A DNA stretch of 64,000 nt from Vogesella indigofera (GTDB lineage Bacteria; Pseudomonadota; Gammaproteobacteria; Burkholderiales; Chromobacteriaceae), in contig NZ_JAQQLA010000001.1 in assembly GCF_028548395.1 (NCBI RefSeq), forward strand, positions 299,675 through 363,674, written 5' to 3'. The position numbers were made by a program, and so were the translations under genes. Positions 46,318-56,151 of the stretch are shown here, one piece after another (position 1 is the stretch's first letter; every line of letters begins with the position of its first letter). The notes under the pieces are model-generated. The model saw only the letters and a list, made by a program, of their open reading frames with translations. It did no database searches and had not been told where the DNA came from.

Positions 46318-47055
46318 ATGACACCGCCTGCATGGCTGGGTTATGGCTGGCTGGAGCCGCATTTCATCGGCTGGATGCTGCAGGGCGCGGCGCTGACGGC
46401 GTGGCTGGCGCTGCTGGTGTGCATGCTGGCAACGCTGCTCGGCGTGCTGCTGGCCGCAGGTCACGAGCAGCGCTGGCGTAGTGTGCGCCTGGCGGTGCGG
46501 ACCCTTCTGTCGCTGCATCGCAATACGCCGCTGATGGTGCAGCTGCTGCTGTGGTACTTCGGCGTAGCCGGGCTGCTGCCGGAAGCGGCGATGCTGTGGC
46601 TGAATGCGCCGCACGAGGTGACGCTGGCCGGCTGGACGCTGGCCTGGCCGTCGTTCGAGTTCGTGGCGGCGCTGGTGGCGCTGTCGCTGTACAGCGCGGC
46701 GTTCGTTGCCGAGGAAATCCGCGCCGGCATCCGCAGTGTCGCGCTGGGGCAGCGCGCGGCGGCGCTGGCACTGGGGATGACGCCGCGCCAGGTGTTCCTC
46801 CACATCGTGTTGCCGCAGGCGCTGCGCGTGGTGCGCCGCCCGCTGCTGGGCCAGTATCTGGGCGTGATCAAGAACACCTCGCTGACCATGGCCATCGGCG
46901 TGGCCGAGCTGTCGTACAGCTCGCGCCAGGTGGAGAGCGAGACGCTGCTGACCTTCCAGGCCTTTGCCGTCGCCACGCTGCTGTACCTGCTGCTGGTGCT
47001 GGGCGCGCAGCTGGCCGGCGGGCGGGTGCGGCCAACCTTGGGAGAAGGACGATGA
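46318..47055 (+). CDS. Polar amino-acid ABC transporter permease (HisM type)
   Basis: 245 residues, five or six transmembrane helices, with the EAA loop around AEEIRAGIRSVALGQRAAALALGM and VLPQALRVV. GAGGGAGTAA precedes the ATG. It ends in an ATGA overlap with the second permease. An exact copy of the dispersed 11-mer at 47027 forms its C-terminal codons (VRPTLG). Confidence 0.9.
   Translation: MTPPAWLGYGWLEPHFIGWMLQGAALTAWLALLVCMLATLLGVLLAAGHEQRWRSVRLAVRTLLSLHRNTPLMVQLLLWYFGVAGLLPEAAMLWLNAPHEVTLAGWTLAWPSFEFVAALVALSLYSAAFVAEEIRAGIRSVALGQRAAALALGMTPRQVFLHIVLPQALRVVRRPLLGQYLGVIKNTSLTMAIGVAELSYSSRQVESETLLTFQAFAVATLLYLLLVLGAQLAGGRVRPTLGEGR
47027..47037 (-). repeat. Dispersed 11-mer, minus orientation
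   Basis: Exact copy at the 3' end of the first amino-acid permease gene, extended to AAGGTTGGCCGCA. Confidence 0.6.
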
Positions 47056-47744
47056 CGGCGGTCGAGGTGATCGGCACCAATCTGGACTACCTGCTGCTGG
47101 GCAGCTGGCCGGCCGGGTCGCTGGGCGGCATGGCGCTGAGTGTGGTGATGGGGCTGACGGCGGCGCTGCTGGCGTCGCTGCTGGGGCTGGCGGGCGGCAT
47201 CGTGCTGACGCTGGGGCATCCATCGTTGCGGCAGCTGGTAGCGCTATCCGTCGCGCTGCTGCGCGCCATCCCGGTGGTGATGCTGATTTTCTGGTGCTAC
47301 TTCCTGTTGCCGGTGCTGTTTGCCATCGACGTGCCGGGCACGCTGATGGTGATTGCGGCACTGGCGCTGATCGGTGGCGCTTTCCTGACGCAGGCGGTGC
47401 ACGCCGGCATTGCCGCCATCGCCGCCGGGCAGTGGCAGGCCGGGCTGTCGCTGGGCTTCAGCCGCTGGCAGACGCTGCGCCTGATCGTGCTGCCGCAGGC
47501 GCTGCGCATCATGGTACCGTCCTTCGTCAACCAGTGGATCACGCTGGTGAAGGACACCTCGCTGGCCTATATCGTCGGCGTGGCCGAGCTGACCTTTGTC
47601 GCTTCGCAGGTGAACAACCGCGAACAGGTGTATCCGCTGCCGGTATTCGCCACGGTGGCGCTGCTGTATTGGCTGTGGTGCAGCAGCCTGGTCTGGCTGG
47701 GCGCGCGCTGGGAGGCGCGCTACGCCAGGGGTGGCCGCAAATGA
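47052..47744 (+). CDS. Polar amino-acid ABC transporter permease (HisQ type)
   Basis: 230 residues from the ATG at 47052, which overlaps the previous stop (ATGA) and has GGAGAAGG upstream. The conserved loop QAVHAGIAAIAAGQWQAGLSLG, LPQALRIMVPSFVNQW and LAYIVGVAELTF are typical. With the preceding gene it forms the membrane channel. No ATPase gene follows: a terminator and the convergent lgt gene come next. Confidence 0.9.
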   Translation: MTAVEVIGTNLDYLLLGSWPAGSLGGMALSVVMGLTAALLASLLGLAGGIVLTLGHPSLRQLVALSVALLRAIPVVMLIFWCYFLLPVLFAIDVPGTLMVIAALALIGGAFLTQAVHAGIAAIAAGQWQAGLSLGFSRWQTLRLIVLPQALRIMVPSFVNQWITLVKDTSLAYIVGVAELTFVASQVNNREQVYPLPVFATVALLYWLWCSSLVWLGARWEARYARGGRK

Positions 47745-47771
47745 CAAAACCCGGCCGCAGCCGGGTTTTGT
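47744..47771. terminator. Bidirectional terminator between permease and lgt
   Basis: ACAAAACCCGGC, loop CGCA, GCCGGGTTTTGT. It serves both convergent genes. Confidence 0.75.
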
Positions 47772-47784
47772 CGGGTGTGCGGGA

Positions 47785-48582
47785 TCAGGCTGACGCCTGT
47801 TCGCGTCTGGCGGCCCAGCGGTACAGTGCGATACCGGCGACGATCATCGGCACGCTCAGCCACTGCCCCATGCTGATGATGTCGGACTGGCCGAAGATGC
47901 CGGCGTCCGGGGTGCGGAAGAATTCGGCGATGAAGCGGAAGCTGCCGTAGCCGATCAGGAACACCGCCGACACCTGCCCCAGCGGCCGGCGTCGTGCCGA
48001 GAACAGCCACAGGATCACGAACAGCGCGAGGCCTTCCAGCGCCGCCTGGTACAGCTGCGACGGGTGGCGCGGCATGGCGTCGACGTGCGGGAAGATCATC
48101 GCCCACGGCAGGTCGTGGCTGGCGATGCGGCCCCACAGCTCGCCGTTGATGAAGTTGCCGATGCGCCCGGCGGCGAGGCCGGTCGGCACCAGCGGTGCCA
48201 CGAAATCGCTGATCCGCCAGAAGCTGACGCCTTTCCTGCGTGCGAACAGCAGCATCGCCGCCAGCACGCCGATAAAGCCGCCGTGGAAACTCATGCCGCC
48301 TTTCCACACCATCAGGATCTCGGCCGGGTGCGCCAGATAGTAGCCGGGCTGGTAGAACAGCACCTCGCCCAGCCGCCCGCCGACGATGACGCCGAGCACC
48401 GCCCAGGTCAGGAAATCGTCGAGATCCTTGCCGTTCCAACCGCAATCCGGCTGCTGTTTGATGCGGACATGGCCCAGCCACAGGAACAGGCCGAAGCCGA
48501 CGAGGTACATCAGGCCGTACCAGTGGATGGCCAGCGGGCCAAACTGGATGGCGACAGGATCAAACTGGGGATGGATCAGCAT
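47785..48582 (-). CDS. lgt: Prolipoprotein diacylglyceryl transferase
   Basis: 265-residue inner-membrane enzyme that adds diacylglycerol to lipobox cysteines. About seven membrane segments; diagnostic motifs [13 protein letters not shown], the active-site GGMSFHGG and [14 protein letters not shown]. Ends with [14 protein letters not shown]. Divergent from ilvD across 209 bp. Confidence 0.96.
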   Translation of the reverse strand: MLIHPQFDPVAIQFGPLAIHWYGLMYLVGFGLFLWLGHVRIKQQPDCGWNGKDLDDFLTWAVLGVIVGGRLGEVLFYQPGYYLAHPAEILMVWKGGMSFHGGFIGVLAAMLLFARRKGVSFWRISDFVAPLVPTGLAAGRIGNFINGELWGRIASHDLPWAMIFPHVDAMPRHPSQLYQAALEGLALFVILWLFSARRRPLGQVSAVFLIGYGSFRFIAEFFRTPDAGIFGQSDIISMGQWLSVPMIVAGIALYRWAARREQASA

Positions 48583-48791
48583 TTGTCAGGTATGTGCGTT
48601 TGCGGTAAAAGGATAGAGATAAATTATACGGAAAGCGTTACCGGTCGTCGCGCTGCTACCCGCCGCGCGACGCCTTATGTGTAGAACATGCCGGCACCCG
48701 CAAGTTCTACCGGCCGGGCAATATCCCGCCCGGCCCGCGACGCGCCGCCAGATCAAAGCGACAAAGCCATTACTGCATTCAAGGACACATC

Positions 48792-50648
48792 ATGCCTCAA
48801 TACCGTTCCAAGACCTCGACTTCCGGCCGCAACATGGCGGGTGCCCGCGCCCTGTGGCGCGCCACCGGCATGAAGGACGAGGATTTCCAGAAGCCGATCA
48901 TCGCCATCGCCAACTCCTTCACCCAGTTCGTGCCCGGCCACGTGCACTTGCACAATATGGGCCAGCTGGTGGCGCGCGAGATCGAGAAGGCCGGTGGCGT
49001 GGCCAAGGAATTCAATACCATCGCGGTCGACGATGGCATCGCCATGGGCCACGGCGGCATGCTGTACTCGCTGCCATCGCGCGACCTGATCGCCGACAGC
49101 GTGGAGTACATGGTCAACGCCCACTGCGCCGACGCGCTGGTGTGCATCTCCAACTGCGACAAGATCACCCCCGGCATGCTGATGGCCGCGCTGCGGCTGA
49201 ACATCCCGGTGGTGTTCGTGTCCGGCGGCCCGATGGAGGCCGGCAAGGTCAACTGGCGCGGTACCGAGCGCAAGCTGGACCTGGTCGACGCGATGGTGGA
49301 AGCCGCCAACGACAAGATCAGCGACGAGGACGTGGACAAGGTGGAGCGTTCCGCCTGTCCGACTTGCGGCTCCTGCTCCGGCATGTTCACCGCCAACTCG
49401 ATGAACTGCCTGACCGAGGCGCTGGGGCTGTCGCTGCCGGGTAACGGCTCGATGCTGGCGACCCATGCGGATCGGAAAGAACTGTTCCTGCGCGCCGGCC
49501 GCCTGATTGTGGAGATTACCAAGCGCCACTATGAGCAGGACGATTACAGCGTGTTGCCGCGCAGCATCGCCACCAAGGCCGCGTTCGAGAACGCGATGAG
49601 CTTGGACGTGGCGATGGGCGGCTCCACCAATACCGTGCTGCACTTGCTGGCTGCCGCCAGCGAGGCCGGTGTCGATTTCAAGATGACCGACATCGACCGC
49701 ATCTCGCGCAGCGTGCCGTGCCTGTCCAAGGTGGCGCCGGCGACGCAGAAGTACCACATGGAAGACGTGCACCGCGCCGGTGGCGTGGTCGCCATCCTGT
49801 CCGAGCTGGACCGTGCCGGCCTGATCCAGCGTGAGGTGCCGACCATCCACAGCGCCACTATGGGCGCCGGTCTGGAAGCGTGGGACATCCGTCGCCACGG
49901 CGCCGACAGCGAGGTGCACCGCTTCTACCGCGCCGCGCCGGGTGGGGTGCCGACCACTATCGCCTTCTCGCAGTCGATGCGCTACCCGACGCTGGACGAC
50001 GACCGCGCCGAGGGCTGCATCCGTGACAAGGAACACGCCTACTCGCAGGACGGCGGCCTCGCCGTGCTGTACGGCAACATCGCCGAGCGCGGCTGCATCG
50101 TGAAGACCGCCGGCGTCGACGACTCCATCCTCAAGTTCACCGGCCGCGCCCGCGTGTTCGAAAGCCAGGATGACGCGGTGGCGGCGATTCTGGCCGACAG
50201 CGTGGTGGCCGGCGACGTGGTGGTGATCCGCTACGAAGGTCCGAAAGGCGGCCCGGGGATGCAGGAAATGCTGTACCCGACCAGCTACCTGAAGTCCAAG
50301 GGCCTGGGCAAGGAGTGCGCACTGCTGACCGATGGTCGTTTCTCCGGCGGTACCTCCGGCCTGTCCATCGGCCACGTGTCGCCGGAAGCGGCGGAAGGCG
50401 GTGCCATCGGCCTGGTGGAAGAGGGCGATCGCATCGAGATCGACATCCCCAACCGCGGCATCCGCCTTGCTGTATCCGACGAAACGTTGGCCGCACGCCG
50501 CGCGGCGATGGAAGCCAAGGGCGCGCTGGCGTGGAAACCGGTCGACCGTCAGCGCGTGGTCAGCCCGGCGCTGCGTGCCTACGCCGCGATGACCACCAGT
50601 GCCGACACCGGCGCGGTGCGCGACGTGTCGCAGGTGGAACGCAAGTAA
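48792..50648 (+). CDS. ilvD: Dihydroxy-acid dehydratase (IlvD)
   Basis: 618-residue iron-sulfur enzyme of branched-chain amino-acid synthesis, forming 2-keto acids from dihydroxy acids. Cluster cysteines lie in [12 protein letters not shown] and [33 protein letters not shown] is present near the C-terminus. Length and motifs match the 4Fe-4S long form of E. coli type. AGGACA precedes the ATG. Confidence 0.97.
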   Translation: MPQYRSKTSTSGRNMAGARALWRATGMKDEDFQKPIIAIANSFTQFVPGHVHLHNMGQLVAREIEKAGGVAKEFNTIAVDDGIAMGHGGMLYSLPSRDLIADSVEYMVNAHCADALVCISNCDKITPGMLMAALRLNIPVVFVSGGPMEAGKVNWRGTERKLDLVDAMVEAANDKISDEDVDKVERSACPTCGSCSGMFTANSMNCLTEALGLSLPGNGSMLATHADRKELFLRAGRLIVEITKRHYEQDDYSVLPRSIATKAAFENAMSLDVAMGGSTNTVLHLLAAASEAGVDFKMTDIDRISRSVPCLSKVAPATQKYHMEDVHRAGGVVAILSELDRAGLIQREVPTIHSATMGAGLEAWDIRRHGADSEVHRFYRAAPGGVPTTIAFSQSMRYPTLDDDRAEGCIRDKEHAYSQDGGLAVLYGNIAERGCIVKTAGVDDSILKFTGRARVFESQDDAVAAILADSVVAGDVVVIRYEGPKGGPGMQEMLYPTSYLKSKGLGKECALLTDGRFSGGTSGLSIGHVSPEAAEGGAIGLVEEGDRIEIDIPNRGIRLAVSDETLAARRAAMEAKGALAWKPVDRQRVVSPALRAYAAMTTSADTGAVRDVSQVERK

Positions 50649-50660
50649 GTCACACCTCGT

Positions 50661-50680
50661 TACGGCCAACCCTGGCCGCA
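50661..50680. repeat. Degenerate inverted pair of the dispersed 11-mer
   Basis: TACGGCCAACC directly followed by a truncated opposite copy CTGGCCGCA, 13 bp after the ilvD stop. Confidence 0.45.
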
Positions 50681-50687
50681 TCCCGTC

Positions 50688-50718
50688 AAAACGGCAGCCC
50701 CTGCGGGCTGCCGTTTTT
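50688..50718 (+). terminator. Rho-independent terminator of ilvD
   Basis: AAAACGGCAGCCC, loop CTGC, GGGCTGCCGTTTT(T). Confidence 0.85.
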
Positions 50719-51033
50719 CATGGCCGTCGCGGCGCTGGTTACGATTTGTCACAGTTTGCCGGGCGCGCTGCCGCTACCATGCGGTCACCACCTGCTTAAA
50801 CAGACAATCGCGGTTTTTGATCGTGTTTCGATACAAAAGCGGACAGTCTGCGCCGGTTCGGACGCTTGTGTCATGAACCGGTAATAAGCGTGGCAGGGCT
50901 GGTGCCGGTACCGGGTGTTGCGGTGCCGACGGCCAGCCCGCGACAGACGGCACAACCATATCCATAACAAGCAGCGGCCAAAAAAACACGCTGCACACGG
51001 CAACGAAGAGCAAACAGCAAACGGGAGAGATGG

Positions 51034-52650
51034 ATGTTTAAAACGGTAAAGGCCCAATTCATGGCCATGGTGGGCGCGGCGGCCATCGGCATCGTGCTGA
51101 TGACGATCTGGGCGTTGTTCAACCTTGGCCAGACCCTGACCGAGCAGGCGGTACGTGATACCCGCCAGCTGGCACAAAGCGCGGCCAGACTGGTGGAAAG
51201 TTACGAGGCGCAGGCGGCGACGCTGGGCGAGGATGAGGCGCGGCGGCGGGCGATGGCTGCGGTGATGGCGATGCGCTTCGGCGAGGACGGTTACTTCTTC
51301 GTCACCGACGACCGCTTCACCTACCTGGGCCACCCGATCCGCCGCAACCTGGTTGGCAGCAGCATGACGGCGCAGGTCGACCCTAACGGCGTCAATCTCG
51401 GCGCCGCCTTCCGCCAGGCGCTGGCCGGCGGTGGCGTGGCCGAGTATCACTGGGCCAAGCCCGGCTTCGAGCAGCCGGTGGGCAAGATCGCGGTGGTGCA
51501 GAAAACGGCGCGCTGGGGCTGGGTGATCGGCACCGGCATCTACGTCGATCATATCGATAACGCGGTGTGGCGCCAGGCGCTGTTCCTCGGCGCCGGCTTG
51601 GTCGGCCTGTTGCTGCTGCTCCTGGCCATCGGCTACGTCATCGGCCGCCGCCTGATCGGCCAGCTCGGTGGTGAGCCGGCCTACGCGGTGGAGGTGGTGG
51701 CGGCGATTTCCGCCGGACGGCTGGATACCGCGGTCGATGTCCGCCAGGCCGAGCAGGGCAGCCTGCTGGCCAGCATCGCCGACATGCAGCAGCACCTGCG
51801 CGACATGGTGGGGCAGGTGATCACCAATGCCGACTACCTGGTGTCGGTGGCCGACGGGCTGATGGACAACGTCGATCGCGTTGCCGCCGGTTCCGACCGC
51901 CAGAGTGGGGCCGCCACCGCGATGGCGGCGTCGGTGGAGCAGATGACGGTCGGCATCAACCATATCGCCGCCAATGCCGAACACGCGCACGAGCTGGGGC
52001 GCAATTCCGGCCAGCTGTCGCGTGACGGCGCGGCGGTAGTGCGCAAGGCGGTGGACGAGATGCGGGTAATCAGCGATGTGGTCGGCACCGCTTCGCAAAG
52101 CCTGCAGCGGCTGGTGGAGGATGTCGGCAATATCTCCTCCATCGTCGGTGTGATCCGCGATGTTGCCGACCAGACCAACCTGCTGGCACTGAATGCGGCG
52201 ATCGAGGCGGCGCGTGCCGGCGAGCTGGGCCGCGGCTTTGCCGTGGTCGCCGACGAGGTGCGCAAGCTGGCGGAGCGCACCGCGCAGGCCACCGGCGACA
52301 TCGTCGACAAGATCGAGCAGATCCGCCGCTTGTCGGCGGATACCAGCCAGGCGATGGTGGAAACGGTGGCGCGCGTTGCCGCCGGCCGTGCGTTGGCCGA
52401 TGAGGGCGGCGACGCCATCGCCAGCATCGAACAGGCGTCGGCGGCGGTGCTGCGCGCGGTGGAGGACATCTCGCTGGCGCTGAAGGAGCAGAGCGTGGCC
52501 AGCAACGACATCGCCGTCAACGTCGAGGGCATCGCCGGCAGCGCCAGCGACAACGCCGCCGCCGCGCGTGCCGCAGCCGACGCGACGCAGAGCATGCACG
52601 GCCTTGCCGGCGAGCTGCACCAGTCGGTGACCAAGTTCCACCTCGGCTAA
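51034..52650 (+). CDS. Methyl-accepting chemotaxis protein with a single-Cache sensor
   Basis: 538 residues. An N-terminal membrane helix (about 9-30) is followed by a periplasmic sCache_2-type domain (about 35-175; [34 protein letters not shown]). A second helix (about 188-210), a HAMP-like segment and the cytoplasmic signalling coil follow, with the conserved tip [20 protein letters not shown]. It signals to the CheA/CheW array; sCache_2 domains often bind small organic acids. It has no C-terminal CheR-binding pentapeptide. Confidence 0.92.
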   Translation: MFKTVKAQFMAMVGAAAIGIVLMTIWALFNLGQTLTEQAVRDTRQLAQSAARLVESYEAQAATLGEDEARRRAMAAVMAMRFGEDGYFFVTDDRFTYLGHPIRRNLVGSSMTAQVDPNGVNLGAAFRQALAGGGVAEYHWAKPGFEQPVGKIAVVQKTARWGWVIGTGIYVDHIDNAVWRQALFLGAGLVGLLLLLLAIGYVIGRRLIGQLGGEPAYAVEVVAAISAGRLDTAVDVRQAEQGSLLASIADMQQHLRDMVGQVITNADYLVSVADGLMDNVDRVAAGSDRQSGAATAMAASVEQMTVGINHIAANAEHAHELGRNSGQLSRDGAAVVRKAVDEMRVISDVVGTASQSLQRLVEDVGNISSIVGVIRDVADQTNLLALNAAIEAARAGELGRGFAVVADEVRKLAERTAQATGDIVDKIEQIRRLSADTSQAMVETVARVAAGRALADEGGDAIASIEQASAAVLRAVEDISLALKEQSVASNDIAVNVEGIAGSASDNAAAARAAADATQSMHGLAGELHQSVTKFHLG

Positions 52651-52793
52651 GAACGTGTTCACGATCTGCTGTAACTGATCTCACGGGGCGATACGGCGTT
52701 GAAAACGGCTTCGGCATGCTGGTTGATATCTGGATAAACGCCGCGCCCCTCAGTTTTCGCCTTGTCTCGCTCGCGAGATCGTGAACACGTTCT
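52650..52793. repeat. Terminal-inverted-repeat element, copy 1 (upstream of recQ)
   Basis: 144-bp noncoding element with perfect 18-bp terminal inverted repeats AGAACGTGTTCACGATCT. Starts at the last base of the chemoreceptor stop codon. Internal blocks shared with copy 2 include GTTGAAAACGGCT, CTGGATAAACGCCGC and TTTTCGCCTTGTCTCGC. Looks like a MITE or palindromic intergenic repeat. Confidence 0.75.
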
Positions 52794-52852
52794 AAGCGCC
52801 GCCTGTTCGTACCCGCCGCCAGCCACGCCGGCCGGCTGTTACGGGCATGGCC

Positions 52853-52863
52853 TGCGGCCAACC
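52853..52863 (-). repeat. Dispersed 11-mer, minus orientation, intergenic
   Basis: Exact copy between the inverted-repeat element and recQ, extended to AAGGTTGGCCGCA. Confidence 0.6.
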
Positions 52864-52917
52864 TTGGCAGCGGCCGTCTAGTGTGTTCTCCTTGCGCCTT
52901 TGCCGCCGGAGCCACCG

Positions 52918-54855
52918 ATGACCCCTCCTTCCCCGCTTGACGCCGCGCTGGCGCAGTATTTCGGTTTTGATGGCTTCCGCGACGGCCAGCGCGAGGTGGT
53001 GCAGGCACTGCTGGACGGCCATTCCGCGATGGCGATCTTCCCCACCGGCTCCGGCAAGTCGCTGTGCTACCAGCTGGCGGCGACGCAGCTGCCGCACCTG
53101 ACGCTGGTGATCTCGCCGCTCTTGGCGCTGATGCGCGATCAGCTGGCCTTCCTGCAGCAGAAAGGCATCGCCGCGGCGGCGATCGACTCCAGCCAAAGGC
53201 GCGACGAGGCACAGCAGGTGATGGCCGACGTGCGCGCCGGACGCATCAAGGTGTTGATGGTGTCGGTGGAGCGGCTGAAGAACGAGCGCTTCCGCCGCTT
53301 TATCGCCGAGGTGCCTCTGTCGCTGCTGGTGGTGGACGAGGCGCACTGCATCTCGGAGTGGGGCCACAACTTCCGCCCCGACTACCTGAAGCTGCCGCAG
53401 TACCGCCAGCAGCTGACCATCCCGCAGGTGCTGCTGCTGACCGCCACCGCCACCCCGGCGGTGATGCAGGACATGGCGCACCGCTTCGACATCGCGCCCG
53501 AACACATCACCGTCACCGGCTTCTACCGCCCCAACCTGCACCTGCACGTGCGCGCGGTGGCGCAGGCGGACAAGGACGCGATGCTGCTGAAGCTGCTGGC
53601 GCGCACGCCGGGCGCCGCCTGCGTGGTGTACGTCACCCAGCAGCAGACCGCGGAAACGTTGGCCGCACGGCTGCAGGCGCAGGGCGTCGGCGCCGCCGCC
53701 TACCATGCCGGGCTGGACAGTGCGCTGCGCGAGCAGATCCAGGACGAGTTCATGCGCGGCGACACGCCGGTGATCGTCGCGACCATCGCCTTCGGTATGG
53801 GCATCGACAAGGGCAACATCCGCCAGGTGATCCACTACGACCTGCCCAAGTCGGTGGAAAACTACAGCCAGGAAATCGGCCGCGCCGGCCGCGACGGTGC
53901 CACCTCGCTGTGCACGCTGTTGGGCAACCGCGACGGCCTGCACGTGCTTGAAAACTTCGTCTACGGCGACACGCCGCAGCAGGCGTCGATCGCACAGGTA
54001 TTGCAGCGCATCCGCGACGAGGCGCAGCACGGGCAGTGGGAGATGACGCTGTACGGCTTGTCGGCGGACAGCAATATCCGCCAGCTGCCGCTGAAGACGC
54101 TGCTGGTGTATCTGGAGGTGCAGGGCGTGCTGCAGGCGCAGTACAGCTACTACAGCGAGTACCGCTTCCAGCTGCGCGAGGACGAAGCGGCGCTGCTGGC
54201 GCACTTCAAGGACGAGCGCCGCGATTTTGTCGCCGCACTGCTGGCGCACAGCAAGCTGGGGCGCAGCTGGTACGCGTTCGACTTTGACAGCTTCCTGCAG
54301 GCCTTCCCCGGGCAGCGCCAGCGTGCGGTGACGGCGCTGGAGTTCATGGACGAGCGCGGCTGGCTGACGCTGGAAACCAAGCAGATGACCGAGGTGTACG
54401 CGGTGAACGACGCTACGTTCGATGTCGCCACGCTGGCCGCCAGCCTCTATCGCCAGTTCCAGGCGCGCGAAGACAGCGAGCTGGCGCGCCTGCAGCAGAT
54501 GCTGCGCCTGTTCGAAACGGAAAGCTGTCTGAGTTTCGCGCTGGCCAGCTACTTCGGCGATGCCGCCGCGCCGCGCGAATGCGGCCATTGCCTGGTGTGT
54601 CGCGGCAAGCCTGCGCGGCTGCCGGCGGCACCGGCGCAGGCCGCGCTGGACGCCGCCACGCTGAACGGCACGCTGGCGGCGCTGCACGACAAGCTGGGTG
54701 CGGCAGCGGAGGCGCATCTGGCGGCCTGCTTCCTGTGCGGCATCACCCTGCCGCGGCTGACGGCGCTTCGCGCGGCGCGGCTACCCGGCTTTGGCCGCTT
54801 TGCCGGCTATCCGTTTGCCAGTGTGCGCGAGCTGTTGCAGGGCCAGACGGAGTAA
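52918..54855 (+). CDS. recQ: RecQ-family ATP-dependent DNA helicase
   Basis: 645-residue 3'-5' helicase of recombination and repair. Motifs: FPTGSGKSLCYQ (Walker A), VVDEAHCISEWGHNFR (DEAH), LLLTATATP, and QEIGRAGRDG (motif VI). A cysteine-containing zinc segment near the C-terminus (ECGHCLVCRG) and a short C-terminal domain follow; no clear HRDC domain is visible. ATG at 52918 with CGGAG upstream. The gene is bracketed on both sides by copies of the same inverted-repeat element. Confidence 0.92.
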   Translation: MTPPSPLDAALAQYFGFDGFRDGQREVVQALLDGHSAMAIFPTGSGKSLCYQLAATQLPHLTLVISPLLALMRDQLAFLQQKGIAAAAIDSSQRRDEAQQVMADVRAGRIKVLMVSVERLKNERFRRFIAEVPLSLLVVDEAHCISEWGHNFRPDYLKLPQYRQQLTIPQVLLLTATATPAVMQDMAHRFDIAPEHITVTGFYRPNLHLHVRAVAQADKDAMLLKLLARTPGAACVVYVTQQQTAETLAARLQAQGVGAAAYHAGLDSALREQIQDEFMRGDTPVIVATIAFGMGIDKGNIRQVIHYDLPKSVENYSQEIGRAGRDGATSLCTLLGNRDGLHVLENFVYGDTPQQASIAQVLQRIRDEAQHGQWEMTLYGLSADSNIRQLPLKTLLVYLEVQGVLQAQYSYYSEYRFQLREDEAALLAHFKDERRDFVAALLAHSKLGRSWYAFDFDSFLQAFPGQRQRAVTALEFMDERGWLTLETKQMTEVYAVNDATFDVATLAASLYRQFQAREDSELARLQQMLRLFETESCLSFALASYFGDAAAPRECGHCLVCRGKPARLPAAPAQAALDAATLNGTLAALHDKLGAAAEAHLAACFLCGITLPRLTALRAARLPGFGRFAGYPFASVRELLQGQTE

Positions 54856-55006
54856 GAACCTGTTCCCAATCTACGGCGACTGATATCCATGGGGCGATAG
54901 CGTGTTGAAAACGGCTGCGGCAGGCGTGTTTATCTCTGGATAAACGCCGCTTGCCAGCCATTTTCGCCTTGTCTCGCGTGAGTGCGCGAGATCGTGAACA
55001 CGCTTC
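54855..55006. repeat. Terminal-inverted-repeat element, copy 2 (downstream of recQ)
   Basis: 152-bp relative of 52650-52793, again starting at the last base of the preceding stop codon. Its ends (AGAACCTGTTCCCAATCT and AGATCGTGAACACGCTTC) are diverged from the perfect ends of copy 1. Confidence 0.72.
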
Positions 55007-55015
55007 AAGAGGGGG

Positions 55016-55041
55016 CGTTGCGGCCAACGTTGGCCGCAACG
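55016..55041. terminator. 26-bp perfect palindrome containing two overlapping motif copies
   Basis: A perfect palindrome in which TGCGGCCAACG and CGTTGGCCGCA overlap at the centre. It lies just past the stop of the minus-strand gene at 55051 and between it and the recQ-side repeat. The motif copies are one base off the consensus. Confidence 0.6.
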
Positions 55042-55050
55042 TTTGAATGC

Positions 55051-55899
55051 TCAGTAGAAGCCGAGCGCGCCCAGCAGGCTGAAGATCAGCACGAAGCAGG
55101 TAATGCCGGTCAGCAGCAGGTTGGTCTGCTTTTCCTTGTGCAGCGAGGTTTCTAGCGAGCGCTCCTGCGACTGCAGGCTGTGCAGCTTGTGCTGCAGCTC
55201 GGCGCGTTCCTCGTCGTGGCGTGACAACGTGGTCAGCAGCGCGTTGAGCGACACCTCGGCCACCTTTTCGTTGTCCCAGCCGCTGATCAGCTGCCGCACC
55301 CGGGCCTTGTGGTAGCGGCCGTGTACCTGGCTGCCGTCGTCCCACTCGAAATCGAAGCCGTGCGCCGCCAGCCGGCTGTTGCGGTGCGCGCGTGCCTCTT
55401 CGCCGTCCGCCTCCGGCGCCGGTAGCACGCTGGGTAGCACGCGGTAGTCCGGGTAGCGCTGTTTCAGCCAGCTGATGGCCTGCGAGTAGGCGTAGCCGGA
55501 CAGGCCGAGACCGGCGATTTCCGGACTGAGGCTGAAGCCGGATTTCGGCCCGAACGACACCGTGTGCGACGGGTGATCGACCGCCACCTGCAGGCAGTTG
55601 CGGGTGTTCATCCATTCCGATGCTTCGCCGCGCAGCGGCAGCCACTGGCTGCCCTCGGCGCGGGCGAAGGTGACGAACTGGATGCGGAAAAAATCGGATT
55701 GGAAGGTATGGCCGCTGCTGATGCGGCTGAACAGGTAGATCGGCACTCCGTTGTCGAGCAGCGCAATCAGCTGCTCCGCCTGCGGCGTGCAACGGCCGGC
55801 GAGATGGCTCTCGTCCTCCGGCGACGGCAACGGCATCGCCTCCGGCTCGCTGGCGGTTTTGTCGATTTTCGGTGGCGTTTTCAGGCTTCGGCTGGACAT
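55051..55899 (-). CDS. Hypothetical C-terminally anchored coiled-coil protein
   Basis: 282 residues. Large soluble N-terminal region; a coiled coil around 215-255 (DEERAELQHKLHSLQSQERS) and a single C-terminal membrane helix (TGITCFVLIFSLLGALGFY), i.e. a tail-anchored topology. No signal peptide and no recognised domain. Monocistronic, with the 26-bp palindrome after its stop. No clear ribosome site. Function unknown. Confidence 0.65.
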   Translation of the reverse strand: MSSRSLKTPPKIDKTASEPEAMPLPSPEDESHLAGRCTPQAEQLIALLDNGVPIYLFSRISSGHTFQSDFFRIQFVTFARAEGSQWLPLRGEASEWMNTRNCLQVAVDHPSHTVSFGPKSGFSLSPEIAGLGLSGYAYSQAISWLKQRYPDYRVLPSVLPAPEADGEEARAHRNSRLAAHGFDFEWDDGSQVHGRYHKARVRQLISGWDNEKVAEVSLNALLTTLSRHDEERAELQHKLHSLQSQERSLETSLHKEKQTNLLLTGITCFVLIFSLLGALGFY

Positions 55900-56151
55900 G
55901 GATGCATGGTTTCAATCGTGCGTGGCGGCTAGCGTACACCATTTCAGCCGTCGCGGCGTGTGGTGACGGGGCACGGCAAGAGGTGGCCGGGGAGGCCCCG
56001 GGGTGGTGGGTGGCCATCGCGCCGGCCTGGCCGCCTGCAAGCATCGTTCTCGATACGCGAATGCAGATATGCCGATACATCAATTTTCACCTCAGGCCGC
56101 GGCTTCTAACATGGTCACAAACTGTGATTTCCCAGTTAGGTAGTCCACTCA

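Larger units (their letters stand above)
50649..51033. other. Intergenic region between ilvD and the chemoreceptor
   Basis: 385 bp. It has a degenerate inverted pair of the dispersed motif (50661-50680) and a rho-independent terminator (50688-50718). The rest has no gene; GGGAGAGA before the chemoreceptor ATG is a good ribosome site. No flagellar-type promoter was recognised. Confidence 0.55.

Noticed and set aside
48753..50681. 642-codon minus-strand open frame opposite ilvD
   Set aside because: Shadow frame; ilvD carries all diagnostic cysteine motifs.
52792..54717. 641-codon minus-strand open frame opposite recQ
   Set aside because: Shadow frame rich in Arg, Gln and His, with no start signal or domain.
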